Positions 54,227 to 62,727 of a DNA stretch of 64,000 bases are shown here, in pieces. Position 1 is the first letter of the stretch. Every line of letters starts with the position of its first letter. The notes under the pieces are model-generated. The model saw nothing but the letters and a program-made list of their open reading frames with translations. It did not search any database and was not told where the DNA came from. A program made the translations under genes and the position numbers. The stretch comes from JAUUSJ01 sp051880475 (lineage in GTDB: Bacteria; Bacillota; Clostridia; Lachnospirales; Lachnospiraceae), in assembly GCA_051880475.1 (NCBI GenBank), contig JBJEOA010000054.1, forward strand, positions 33,199-97,198, in the 5' to 3' direction.

Positions 54227-55720
54227 TTATTCTGTCACAAAAAATTTTTTAATTCCAAACAATATTGCACATAAGAGTATAAAAGAAATAACTAAAACTA
54301 TCCATGGATTTTGCACAAATCCTGCAATGCAGTATCCGATAAAAGAAACTAAGGCTACGAGTAACGCATAAGGAAGCTGTGTAGACACATGATTAATATG
54401 GTCACACTGAGCTCCTGCCGATGCCATGATAGTTGTATCTGAGATAGGAGAGCAGTGATCTCCACAAACTGCACCTGCTAGACAAGCGGCAATGGTGATA
54501 ATTAATAAATCGCCAGGAAGCTTAATTCCAACAACAATAGGAAGTAAGATTCCAAAAGTGCCCCAGGAAGTACCTGTTGAAAATGCCAAAAAAATTGCTA
54601 CGAGGAATACGATAGCTGGAAGCATCCCCGTTAATCTTTGTGCATTTCCCGCAAAAATACCGCTGACGTATTCTGCGGCACCAAGTTGTCCAGTTAAATT
54701 AGATAATGTCCATGCAAAAGTTAAAATTAAAATTGGACTAATCATCGCCTTAAATCCTTCTGGAAAACTATCCATACAGTCTTTAAATGAAAGAACTTTT
54801 CGGAACACGTAAAATGCAATTGTAATTAAAAGTGCGGCTGTAGAACCCATTGCAAGTCCTAGCGAAGAATTACAGTTGGCAAATGCATTAATGAAGTTTT
54901 CACCATCGAAAAAGCCTCCGGTATAAATCATACCGATGATACAGCAGATAATTAATGTAATGACAGGAAATGCTAAATCGATTACTTTTCCCTTATCTGT
55001 AACTGCCTGAAAAGCTTCATTATCTGAAATTTTCTTTCCAGAGGTAAAAATATCTCCATTTTTAGCATTATCTTCATGTTTTTTCATTAAACCAAAATCA
55101 ATATCAAAAAAGACAATTAATAAAATTCCGGCAATTGTTAATAGAGAGTAGAGATTATATGGAATTGCCTGGATAAATAAAGTTAACCCATCCGTTCCCT
55201 TTACTACACCGGCCACAGCAGCTGCCCATGAAGAAATTGGGGCAATCATACAGATTGGAGCAGCAGTTGCATCAATGAGATATGCAAGTTTCGCTCTAGA
55301 TACATTATGTTTATCGGTAACTGGACGCATAACACTTCCAACTGTCAAACAATTAAAATAATCGTCGACAAAGACAAGAACACCAAGAGCGAATGTTGCT
55401 AATAAAGTTCCCTTTCTCGTCTTAATTTTTTGTTGTGCCCATTTTCCGTAGGCTGCTGAGCCTCCCGCCTTATTCATTAATACTACGATAGTGCCTAAAA
55501 TTACTAGAAATACTAAGATTCCTACGTGAGAACTATCGGAAAGAGAGGAGATAAATCCATCATTGAATATAGTCGTATAGGCTGCGACTACATTAAATTT
55601 TGTGCAAAAAAGTGCAGCAGTCACAATACCGATAAAGAGTGAGCTGTACACTTCTTTGGTAATCAATGCCAAAATAATAGCGATTAGCGGTGGCACCAAA
55701 GACCAGATAGTTGCATACAT
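54227..55720 (-). CDS. NhaC-type Na+/H+ antiporter
   Basis: 497 residues from the ATG at 55720; a longer frame to 55861 reads a Phe/Asn-rich stretch with no ribosome binding site. About twelve hydrophobic segments, with conserved polar stretches VFVDDYFNCLTVGSVMRPV, AYLIDATAAPICMIAPISSW and GDHCSPISDTTIMASAGA. These mark the NhaC/ArsB-like ion transporter superfamily. Exchange of Na+ (or amino/organic acid) for H+ across the membrane is the likely role. Confidence 0.9.
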   Translation of the reverse strand: MYATIWSLVPPLIAIILALITKEVYSSLFIGIVTAALFCTKFNVVAAYTTIFNDGFISSLSDSSHVGILVFLVILGTIVVLMNKAGGSAAYGKWAQQKIKTRKGTLLATFALGVLVFVDDYFNCLTVGSVMRPVTDKHNVSRAKLAYLIDATAAPICMIAPISSWAAAVAGVVKGTDGLTLFIQAIPYNLYSLLTIAGILLIVFFDIDFGLMKKHEDNAKNGDIFTSGKKISDNEAFQAVTDKGKVIDLAFPVITLIICCIIGMIYTGGFFDGENFINAFANCNSSLGLAMGSTAALLITIAFYVFRKVLSFKDCMDSFPEGFKAMISPILILTFAWTLSNLTGQLGAAEYVSGIFAGNAQRLTGMLPAIVFLVAIFLAFSTGTSWGTFGILLPIVVGIKLPGDLLIITIAACLAGAVCGDHCSPISDTTIMASAGAQCDHINHVSTQLPYALLVALVSFIGYCIAGFVQNPWIVLVISFILLCAILFGIKKFFVTE

Positions 55721-56172
55721 AATTTTTTCATCCTTTTCATTATATTTCTGCATATAGTAGAAAATTATTAAAAGAGCTGTATTTTTTCCTAATGGGTTAG
55801 AAAAAAAGCTTTTATTATTTGCAGATATATAAAGAGTAATATGAATGTCGAAAAAAGTCAAGAATTTTATTCTTTTTTACTATTAAAAAGAAAATTTTTT
55901 AGCATAATTTAGTAATTTATACTAAAACAAGTAATAGAAAAAAGAAATGGATAGAGATAGAGAAAAAAAGAGCTGCGAATGATGTCTTTTGTATGAAAAC
56001 TAATTATATTAAGAAAAAACAATATTTCACTTAATATATCATGGTTTAAAGCGATAAAATGCGAAAACGGTTGACTTTTGTATGTAAGAATCCGATAATT
56101 AGTCATAGAAAATAGATAGGATATATAGTATTGAATAATTTGATATCTATCATACGAAGCGGAGGAAAAACG
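55721..56172. other. Intergenic between divergent genes
   Basis: It contains a probable promoter for the rightward gene (separate entry) and, on the - strand, TTGACT (55862-55857) with a weak -10 for the antiporter. The rest is featureless AT-rich sequence. Confidence 0.5.
56071..56099 (+). promoter_or_regulatory. Promoter of the DUF/cstA pair
   Basis: TTGACT (56071-56076), 17-bp spacer, GATAAT (56094-56099). Confidence 0.6.
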
Positions 56173-56694
56173 ATGGGAAAAATAGCGAGTCGCAATGAGG
56201 TTTTGGAAAAACTCTTAAAAAGTTATGAGACATATTTTGACGTTGAGACGTACAAAAAAGAGGAAGAGGGAGAACTTCCTTTAAAAGCTCACTGCCGCTT
56301 ATTTGTCCACTCTGAGAAATATGTGCTCATAAAGAAGGCAAAATTATGGGATGCAGATACGAATGAGTTTGTCTATATTTTTTCTCTTCCTCACCTTACA
56401 AAAGAGTGGTATGAGAGATGTAAAAATTATGCCTATCAGGAAGGAATGAAGTTAATTCATCCAAAACCTGGTCATATGTATAGCTATATTACCACTGTTT
56501 TTCTATGCGATACTTGCAGCACCGATGCAAAAAAGGCGGTTTGCAAATGTCGAATTTATAAAAGTTTTCGTTTTTCATGGTATGGCTGGATGGATTTTCA
56601 CACAGCTGCCATCGTTTTAGATGAGGGAACGGTGCTTACGAATCGAAGCGGGTGCAGTAATGCCAAATTCATGAAAAAAATATGCAGTATATGA
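56173..56694 (+). CDS. Conserved hypothetical protein upstream of cstA
   Basis: 173 residues from the ATG at 56173 (GCGGAGGAAAAAC upstream). It starts GKIASRNEVLEKLLKSYETY and later has CDTCSTDAKKAVCKCRIYKS, a possible metal-binding cysteine cluster, and SWYGWMDFHTAAIVLD. Not recognised with certainty. It lies 19 bp before cstA and is likely co-transcribed, so a role connected with peptide or amino acid uptake is possible. Confidence 0.7.
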   Translation: MGKIASRNEVLEKLLKSYETYFDVETYKKEEEGELPLKAHCRLFVHSEKYVLIKKAKLWDADTNEFVYIFSLPHLTKEWYERCKNYAYQEGMKLIHPKPGHMYSYITTVFLCDTCSTDAKKAVCKCRIYKSFRFSWYGWMDFHTAAIVLDEGTVLTNRSGCSNAKFMKKICSI

Positions 56695-56713
56695 AGAAAG
56701 AGAGGGAATAAAA

Positions 56714-58435
56714 ATGAATGCAGTAGTGATTTTATTAGTAGGTATCGCTATTTTAGTGGTAGGATATCTTTTCTATGGAAAATGGCTGTCAGAACAATGG
56801 GGCGTAGACCCAAAGAAAGTCACACCAGCTCATGAGCTTGAAGATGGTCAAGACTATGTTCCAGCTAAGGCACCAGTATTAATGGGACACCATTTCTCAT
56901 CAATTGCAGGTGCTGGACCAATTAATGGACCGATTCAGGCGGCTGTATTTGGATGGGTTCCAGTTATGCTTTGGGTATTAATTGGAGGTATTTTTATCGG
57001 CGGTGTACATGATTATGGTGCATTATTTGCCTCAATTAGAAATAAAGGACAGTCTATCGGTGAGGTCATTGCGACTAGTATTGGCTCGCGGGCAAAAAAA
57101 CTTTTTCTTACATTTTCGTATTTAACTTTAGTATTAGTAGTGGCAGCATTTGCGTCAATTGTCGCTAGCACATTTCAGGCAACTTATGATGAGAATGGTA
57201 TTTTAGATAAGGCCGCAAGTGCAGCCAACGCTTCAACGGCTATGATTTCAATTCTTTTTATTGTTGTTGCGATTATTTTTGGAATGATGGTATACCGAAG
57301 AAATGCTTCTTTAGTGGCGTCTACAGTGATTGGTGTTATTGCGATTATTACTTGTATGGTAGTCGGATTAAAATGGCATCCAATTTATTTAAGTGGAAAA
57401 ACATGGATGGTAATTGTTGGTATTTATATTGCGATTGCTTCTGTAACACCAGTCTGGATTTTATTGCAGCCACGTGATTATTTAAGCTCCTTCTTACTCT
57501 ACGGTATGATGGTTATCGCTATTATTGGTATTTTAGGAGCACATCCAACTTTGTCCATTCCAGCCTTTACTGGCTTTGTTGATTCTGCACAGTTTGGATC
57601 TGGAGTTTCTCTTGGAAGTATTTTTCCAGCACTCTTTGTTACCATTGCGTGTGGAGCTATTTCTGGATTTCACTCTTTGGTTGGGTCTGGTACTACAGCA
57701 AAACAGTTAAACAACGAGGCAGATGCAAAACCAATTGCCTATGGAGGGATGTTAATTGAATGTGCACTGGCATTAATTTCTCTTTGTGCGGTTGGATATA
57801 TTTGGAAAGAGTATGTTCCAGGTGGAGTAACGACACCGACAGCAGTATTTGCCACAGGTATTTCTAGAATGTGTGCCACAATTCCAATTTTAGCTGGCGC
57901 AGAGCAAATAATATATTCTATGTTAATTTTGGCGGTATCGGCATTTTGTTTAACTTCCCTTGATACAGCAACTCGTTTGGCTCGTTATATGTTTCAGGAA
58001 TTTTGGCTAGAATCTGGACAAACTTATAAGGATGTGCAGGGATTTAAGAGAGTAATAACAAATCCCTACGTGGCTACCATTATTACAGTAGTACTTGGAG
58101 TTGCTCTTGGAATGACAGGATATGCGAAAATTTGGGCTTTATTTGGAGCGGCAAACCAGCTTCTAGCTGCACTTGGTCTGTTGGCTGTGGCAGCTTGGCT
58201 TAGTAAGATGGGGAAAAATAATAAAATGTTTTTATTTCCAATGGCATTTATGCTTATTGTAACAGTTGTGTCACTTTGTCAGACGATTTTTGTTAACGTA
58301 CAGGGAATTGTAGCTGGAACAGGAGAGACTGTATGGTGCGTCGTTCGTGCAGGTATTGGAACATTGCTTGTAATTTTAGCGATTGTTTTAGCTATAGAAG
58401 GTGTGCAGACGATTTCTAAGCAGTGGAAAAAATAG
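56714..58435 (+). CDS. cstA: Carbon starvation protein CstA, peptide/pyruvate transporter family
   Basis: 573 residues, many hydrophobic helices. MLIGHHFSSIAGAGPI-like segment reads MGHHFSSIAGAGPINGPIQA; VPGGVTTPTAVFATGISRM and TSLDTATRLARYMFQE follow, the CstA signatures. CstA proteins import peptides or pyruvate; which is not visible here. GAGGG lies before the ATG. Confidence 0.95.
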   Translation: MNAVVILLVGIAILVVGYLFYGKWLSEQWGVDPKKVTPAHELEDGQDYVPAKAPVLMGHHFSSIAGAGPINGPIQAAVFGWVPVMLWVLIGGIFIGGVHDYGALFASIRNKGQSIGEVIATSIGSRAKKLFLTFSYLTLVLVVAAFASIVASTFQATYDENGILDKAASAANASTAMISILFIVVAIIFGMMVYRRNASLVASTVIGVIAIITCMVVGLKWHPIYLSGKTWMVIVGIYIAIASVTPVWILLQPRDYLSSFLLYGMMVIAIIGILGAHPTLSIPAFTGFVDSAQFGSGVSLGSIFPALFVTIACGAISGFHSLVGSGTTAKQLNNEADAKPIAYGGMLIECALALISLCAVGYIWKEYVPGGVTTPTAVFATGISRMCATIPILAGAEQIIYSMLILAVSAFCLTSLDTATRLARYMFQEFWLESGQTYKDVQGFKRVITNPYVATIITVVLGVALGMTGYAKIWALFGAANQLLAALGLLAVAAWLSKMGKNNKMFLFPMAFMLIVTVVSLCQTIFVNVQGIVAGTGETVWCVVRAGIGTLLVILAIVLAIEGVQTISKQWKK

Positions 58436-58441
58436 AGTGAT

Positions 58442-58540
58442 AAAAGAGGCTATGGAAAATTTATATTTTATACTGACCTCCAAAAGTTAGACCAAAATCT
58501 AATGATTGCGGGTTGGCATAATTTTCTATAGCCTCTTTTT
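58442..58540 (+). terminator. cstA terminator with nested mini-element (copy T3)
   Basis: The outer stem 58442-58461 pairs with 58520-58539 at 19 of 20 positions (AAAAGAGGCTAT / ATAGCCTCTTTT at the base). The loop unit reads ACTGACCTCCAAAAGTTAGA, then TCTAATGATTG and GGGTTGGCA. Confidence 0.88.
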
Positions 58541-58608
58541 ATTATCTTTTAGTTTATAGCAGGTGAATTAATATATATTTTTGTTTAACAGAGAAATAAT
58601 TCTAAAAA

Positions 58609-59670
58609 TTATTCTCCAGAGGCGTATAAATCGCTCATAAAATCCCAAAATCTATCTCGATTTACCTTGAAAATAATATCACAGCTTTGTAATCCTCTTG
58701 GAGCTTTTTTCTCTTCCCAGCTAAGACATTGTGCGTATGCATAGCCTTTTTGCGTGCAAATTGCAATTTTTCTTCGCTCTTGTCGTTCGATTAAGTCAGG
58801 ACAAAGATAAGATGCCACAACAATAGGGTCCCAGCAATAGACAAGCTCTTCTTTTTTTCCATTTTCGTAAATAGGAGCTAGTTCATTTACAATGAGATTG
58901 GTGATTTTAGTTGTATTTTTGGATTTATATCTGTCGTAGACATCTTTATCTTTTTGGCATGTCACAGCGGCATCGTGAGGGACAGTCACTTGTTTTTTCC
59001 AGTTCGCTCTAAGACAAATATCGGCGGCTTTTGGGTCGTACCACCAGTTAATCTCAATTCCATCTAAATCCTCAGCTTTTACATCAAATACACCTCCCAT
59101 ATAGACGATACCCGCTGCGTCATCTACGAAAGTAGGGTCTTTTAAAATTGCGGTCGCCACGTTAATGCAGCTTCCAACGGCCATAATTGTCACTTTCCCA
59201 GGATACTTATGCACTTGCTCAATCATAAAGTTTGTAGCAGTTTCTTTTTGAGGGAGAGTTTTTGCCTTTGGGAGCTTTGTGTAGGCGAGTTCTCCAGCTT
59301 TTTCGTAGGAGGTAGTGTATTTGTCAAGATAAGCATATCCTCCGTGAAAATTCATTTTCCCTATTGTGTGAAACATCTCTTCAACATTCCAAAATCCTTC
59401 TAATGGCATATCACTTCCCATATATACAGGGATATCTGTTCTTTTTATGTATTCTAGTATACTTAAAACATCATAAGTGACAGGGGCTACGAGGTGATTG
59501 GCACCGACTGTTGTTACACCAAGCAAATCAATAAATCCAAGCTCATCCGCTTTTAAAAGACCGAAAAGTGCATAGGCATCATCGCAAAGATAAATTAAAT
59601 CTGTGTCAAAAATAATTTTATTGTCTTCTTTATTTGTCACAATCTTATAGTCTTTCATTAAATTTCTCAT
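58609..59670 (-). CDS. Inosine-uridine-type nucleoside hydrolase
   Basis: 353 residues from the ATG at 59670 (TAGGAGG upstream). It hydrolyses nucleosides or a related N-glycoside to ribose plus base. The metal site is seen as IIFDTDLIYLCDDAYALF (the DxD...DDA pattern, slightly divergent) and DPIVVASYLCPDL-like C-terminal Asp. IMAVGSCINVATAILKDP and VYMGGVFDVKAEDLDG are family segments. The extra C-terminal part and the altered first motif mean substrate preference is uncertain. Confidence 0.85.
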   Translation of the reverse strand: MRNLMKDYKIVTNKEDNKIIFDTDLIYLCDDAYALFGLLKADELGFIDLLGVTTVGANHLVAPVTYDVLSILEYIKRTDIPVYMGSDMPLEGFWNVEEMFHTIGKMNFHGGYAYLDKYTTSYEKAGELAYTKLPKAKTLPQKETATNFMIEQVHKYPGKVTIMAVGSCINVATAILKDPTFVDDAAGIVYMGGVFDVKAEDLDGIEINWWYDPKAADICLRANWKKQVTVPHDAAVTCQKDKDVYDRYKSKNTTKITNLIVNELAPIYENGKKEELVYCWDPIVVASYLCPDLIERQERRKIAICTQKGYAYAQCLSWEEKKAPRGLQSCDIIFKVNRDRFWDFMSDLYASGE

Positions 59671-59808
59671 AGTAGTTCCTCCTAGTATAATAATGAGATA
59701 GTCAGCGAGCACTATAGGTTAATCGTTGCAAAAAAATAGTGAATCGTTGTGAAAAATATTTTTTGGTTTACTTCCCTGAAAAATTATGTTAGTTTTTTAA
59801 TATATATC

Positions 59809-60014
59809 ATGATGTTGGGGGCAAAATATATTTTTCACCCAACGGATGCCTACAAATTGCTCCGTTACTTAGTAACTCCCGCAATTCTATAAACATTCGG
59901 AATCCACTGATTTACTACGCAAATCGTTACTTCCTCATGTTTGGCGGGTCAAAAGGTCAAATGCCTTATCATGCAAGCATGAATGGCTTTTTAACTTCTT
60001 TACCCTGGCATCAT
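59809..60014. repeat. Structured ~200-nt intergenic element
   Basis: The ends ATGATGTTGGGG (59809-59820) and CCCTGGCATCAT (60003-60014) pair completely when G-U pairs are allowed. Inside are CATGC-AA-GCATG and GGTCAAATGCC. It lies between divergent genes, 80 bp before the phosphatase start, so it is not a simple shared terminator. It may be a mobile palindromic repeat or an RNA; identity unknown. Confidence 0.5.
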
Positions 60015-60093
60015 ATCATAATTATACACTATTTTTAGTTTTTTGAAATACTATATTTATTTATGTGAAGAATAAAAATTGGAGGTAAGAGAA

Positions 60094-60633
60094 ATGGGAT
60101 ATTTTTATTTCACAAGACATGGACAGACTGTTTGGAATGTAGAAAATAAAATTTGCGGAGAAACAGATAGTGAACTTACAAACTTTGGTCATGAACAGGC
60201 AAAGCAACTTGGTCAAAAAATTTTAGAAGAAGGAATCAAAATTGATGAAATTTTATATTCTCCTCTTATTCGAGCTAAAGAGACGGCGAGACATATATCA
60301 GAGATTATAGGAGTTCCGATGAGAGAGGAAATTCGCCTAAAGGAACAAAATTTTGGAAAATATGAGTCAACACCTAGAGACGGAGAGCAGTTTAGAAAAG
60401 ATAAGGAAAAATTTGCGTATCGCTATGAGGGTGGAGAATCCATGCTTCATTTATGTCAGAGAATTTATAATTTATTGGACGATATTAAAAAAGAGGCAGA
60501 TGGTAAAGTATATTTACTCGTCGCTCATAATGGAATCTCAAGAGCAGTGGAATCTTATTTTTCTGATATGAGCAATGAAGAATTTGCTAAATTTGGCATA
60601 AAAAATTGCGAAATCAAGAAGTATGAATTTTAG
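60094..60633 (+). CDS. Histidine phosphatase (phosphoglycerate mutase-like)
   Basis: 179 residues from the ATG at 60094 (GGAGG upstream). FTRHGQTVWNVENKICG holds the catalytic RHG; LYSPLIRAKETARHI and LLVAHNGISRAV complete the active site. It is too short for cofactor-dependent glycolytic mutase, so a small-molecule phosphatase is more likely. Substrate unknown. Confidence 0.93.
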   Translation: MGYFYFTRHGQTVWNVENKICGETDSELTNFGHEQAKQLGQKILEEGIKIDEILYSPLIRAKETARHISEIIGVPMREEIRLKEQNFGKYESTPRDGEQFRKDKEKFAYRYEGGESMLHLCQRIYNLLDDIKKEADGKVYLLVAHNGISRAVESYFSDMSNEEFAKFGIKNCEIKKYEF

Positions 60634-60720
60634 AACTAAAGTGACAAATTTTAGTAAATTTATTAAATTTGCTGAATATAAGAATAATAGATAAAATAAG
60701 AATAATAGGCAGCGATTGGT

Positions 60721-60830
60721 AAAAAAGAGGAGAGTACAGTTTGAGTTTTGTAACGACCTTCAAAAGTTAGACTAAAGTTCTAACGATTGGGGGCCGTTAC
60801 ATTGCTTTCGTTATGTAATTCCTCTTTTTT
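60721..60830. terminator. Terminator with nested mini-element (copy T4)
   Basis: Outer stem AAAAAAGAGGA (60721-60731) / TCCTCTTTTTT (60820-60830). The nested unit TGTAACGACC ... GGCCGTTACA spans 60749-60801, with inner GTTAGA (60766-60771) / TCTAAC (60779-60784). It separates the phosphatase and the leftward tyrosine phosphatase. Confidence 0.87.
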
Positions 60831-60840
60831 AATATAAATT

Positions 60841-61305
60841 TTACAGGATTCTTTCTCGTCTTAAGTATTCTAAAAAAGCTTCACATCCCTCTTTAATATC
60901 ATTATAAGTAATATCAAAGTTTCCAGTATACCAAGGGTCTGCGATATCCCTGCTTGAATTGGTAAACTCTAATAATTTATATACTTTATGTTGAGGATCT
61001 TTTTTTATAATCCTCATAATATTTCGAATATTCCAGTCATCCATTCCGATGAGATAATCATAGTGGTCATAGTCTTTTTTTGTCATTTGAATAGCATATT
61101 TTCCCTTTGTAGAAATACCAAATTCTGACAATTTTCTTCTTGTACCGTGGTGGACGGGATTACCGATTTCTTCTGTGCTTGTGGCAGCAGAAGCGATGTA
61201 AAATTTATCGCCTAAATTTTGTTTTTTTACCATATCTTTTAATAAGAATTCTGCCATTGGGCTTCTGCAAATATTGCCGTGGCAGATGAAAAGTACATTA
61301 ATCAT
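60841..61305 (-). CDS. Low-molecular-weight protein-tyrosine phosphatase
   Basis: 154 residues. The P-loop CHGNICRSPM (Cys8, Arg14) is at the N-terminus; the general-acid loop is DPWYTGNFDITY. It removes phosphate from protein tyrosine (or arginine) in the cytosol. Start supported by GATAGGAGAATTTT. Confidence 0.95.
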   Translation of the reverse strand: MINVLFICHGNICRSPMAEFLLKDMVKKQNLGDKFYIASAATSTEEIGNPVHHGTRRKLSEFGISTKGKYAIQMTKKDYDHYDYLIGMDDWNIRNIMRIIKKDPQHKVYKLLEFTNSSRDIADPWYTGNFDITYNDIKEGCEAFLEYLRRERIL

Positions 61306-61325
61306 AAAATTCTCCTATCTTAAAA

Positions 61326-61484
61326 TGCCAAGCTATGCCGAGAAATGCGAGGTTTTACGGACTTTTCCGGGCATTTATTATTTTTAAGTATAAACTACAT
61401 AATCGGCATATCTTGGCAAGAATTAGTATTTCACAGCCGTATGTAGTAGTAAAATCGTAGTAGAAATCACCGTGTTTTACTACT
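61326..61484. repeat. Two adjacent hairpins upstream of the tyrosine phosphatase
   Basis: TGCCAAGCTATGCCGA (61326-61341) pairs with TCGGCATATCTTGGCA (61403-61418) at 15 of 16 positions, and inside it AAATGC with GCATTT. A second hairpin pairs AGTAGTAAAA (61445-61454) with TTTTACTACT (61475-61484). On the - strand they could be a terminator for the small membrane protein gene plus a leader of the phosphatase gene. Confidence 0.55.
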
Positions 61485-61512
61485 CTAACACATCAGCTCT
61501 ACAAACTGGAAT

Positions 61513-61704
61513 TTATTTATCTTTTGAATCATGTATGAGTTCTTCCAGCTCTTTTTCATTTTTGATATCTTCAACAGGTTTCTTTCCAGTAATATTCGTA
61601 TATGCTTCTTTTACACCATTCTTCACTGCCCACTTGATGACAAAATATAATGCTATCAAAACAATAATTGCAGTTCCACCGCTTACGCCTAATTCTTCCC
61701 ACAT
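61513..61704 (-). CDS. Small single-pass membrane protein
   Basis: 63 residues from the ATG at 61704 with GGAAGGA upstream; an ATG at 61740 has no such site. One membrane segment (TAIIVLIALYFVIKWAV) followed by a polar tail ending EELIHDSKDK. It resembles small clostridial DUF6019-type proteins, but this is only an impression. It follows the flavin reductase gene closely on the same strand. Confidence 0.65.
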   Translation of the reverse strand: MWEELGVSGGTAIIVLIALYFVIKWAVKNGVKEAYTNITGKKPVEDIKNEKELEELIHDSKDK

Positions 61705-61742
61705 AATAATTAATCCTTCCAATTTTATTTCTGGTGTCATTG

Positions 61743-62294
61743 TTATTTCAATTGCATACCATCACAAAATGCTTTTCCAACAACCTCACCAAGTCCAGTA
61801 TAGGTATTGTTACATGGATCAAATGTAATTGGCTTTAACTTCTTTGTGTCGATCTTGCCATCTGTAATTACTGATTCATCTGCACAAACATTTACGATTT
61901 CTCCAATAAGAATTCCATTGTTAAAGCTTTTCACCTTGCACTCAAGAGCCATTGGAAGCTCATCAATTAGTGGAGCATTTACTCTTGTGCTCTTTGTTGC
62001 ATGAAATCCAGCTTTTTCAAATTTATTTGGCACAGAGTTTCCAGATTCAACACCAACATAGTCACAGGCAATTACTGTATCCTCTGTTGCCATACTTACT
62101 GTAAATGCCCCTGTAGCTGCCAAATTCTTTGTAGTTTTGTGTTCTGAAAGACTGATAGTAATCTCCTGAAAATCTGTAGTAATTCCCCATGCTGCATTCA
62201 TAGCATTTGGAATTCCATTCTCATCGTATGTACCGATAATGAGTACCGGCTGTGGAAGCATTAATGGCTTTGCACCAAAATCAATTCTATTCAT
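61743..62294 (-). CDS. Flavin reductase-like/flavoredoxin protein
   Basis: 183 residues, FMN-binding split-barrel fold of the flavin reductase family. It begins NRIDFGAKPLMLPQPVLIIG and has NAMNAAWGITTDFQEITISL and HKTTKNLAATGAFTVSMA, the FMN phosphate-binding region. Such proteins transfer electrons to or from FMN in anaerobes. AAAGGAGAACG precedes the ATG. Electron partner unknown. Confidence 0.92.
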   Translation of the reverse strand: MNRIDFGAKPLMLPQPVLIIGTYDENGIPNAMNAAWGITTDFQEITISLSEHKTTKNLAATGAFTVSMATEDTVIACDYVGVESGNSVPNKFEKAGFHATKSTRVNAPLIDELPMALECKVKSFNNGILIGEIVNVCADESVITDGKIDTKKLKPITFDPCNNTYTGLGEVVGKAFCDGMQLK

Positions 62295-62350
62295 ATTTTT
62301 CGTTCTCCTTTACAATTCTTATTTTCCCAGTTTTAAAAACTGGAAATTGT

Positions 62351-62545
62351 CTAATTCTTCAACTTAGAAGTATCTTCCAAATAAAATTCAAGATACCCAC
62401 ATTCAGGGCACACTGCAACACGAACCTTTCCAAGATTATCCTTGAATATACCTTGCTTCGTGATTTTTAATCCATAAGCTCTTCCTTCTACCTTAACATC
62501 ATAGTTTTCTCTCATTTCACACTCGCAACGAATACACTTTCTCAT
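62351..62545 (-). CDS. Small zinc-ribbon protein
   Basis: 64 residues from the ATG at 62545 (GGAGGTGAATACA upstream). Two cysteine pairs, KCIRCECEM and AVCPECGYLEFYLED, form a zinc ribbon. It resembles short nucleic-acid-binding or regulatory ribbon proteins. Transcribed leftward ahead of the flavin reductase. Confidence 0.8.
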   Translation of the reverse strand: MRKCIRCECEMRENYDVKVEGRAYGLKITKQGIFKDNLGKVRVAVCPECGYLEFYLEDTSKLKN

Positions 62546-62595
62546 TGTATTCACCTCCACAAATCCCGATTTGTCAAATTCGCAATATGAATTCT

Positions 62596-62727
62596 CTATC
62601 TTATTATTAGCATTTTGTTATCACCTTTTTGAAATTCATATTCAGTGCTTACTATTTCAACATTATTCTTTTGCTTGAAATAGCCAATTACCGATGAAAT
62701 CAACTCCGTTATTTTTTTAACAACCAT
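62596..62727 (-). CDS. 43-codon ORF overlapping the end of rpn in another frame
   Basis: MVVKKITELISSVIGYFK and then IVSTEYEFQKGDNKMLIIR. It begins inside the rpn 3' end at a run of seven A (TTAAAAAAATAA), so a slip there would join it to Rpn. No independent ribosome binding site is evident. Possibly a true small gene or a frameshifted extension of Rpn. Confidence 0.35.
   Translation of the reverse strand: MVVKKITELISSVIGYFKQKNNVEIVSTEYEFQKGDNKMLIIR

Noticed and set aside
61472..61828. 118-codon + strand frame
   Set aside because: It is antisense to the small membrane protein and flavin reductase genes, which have better starts and recognisable folds.
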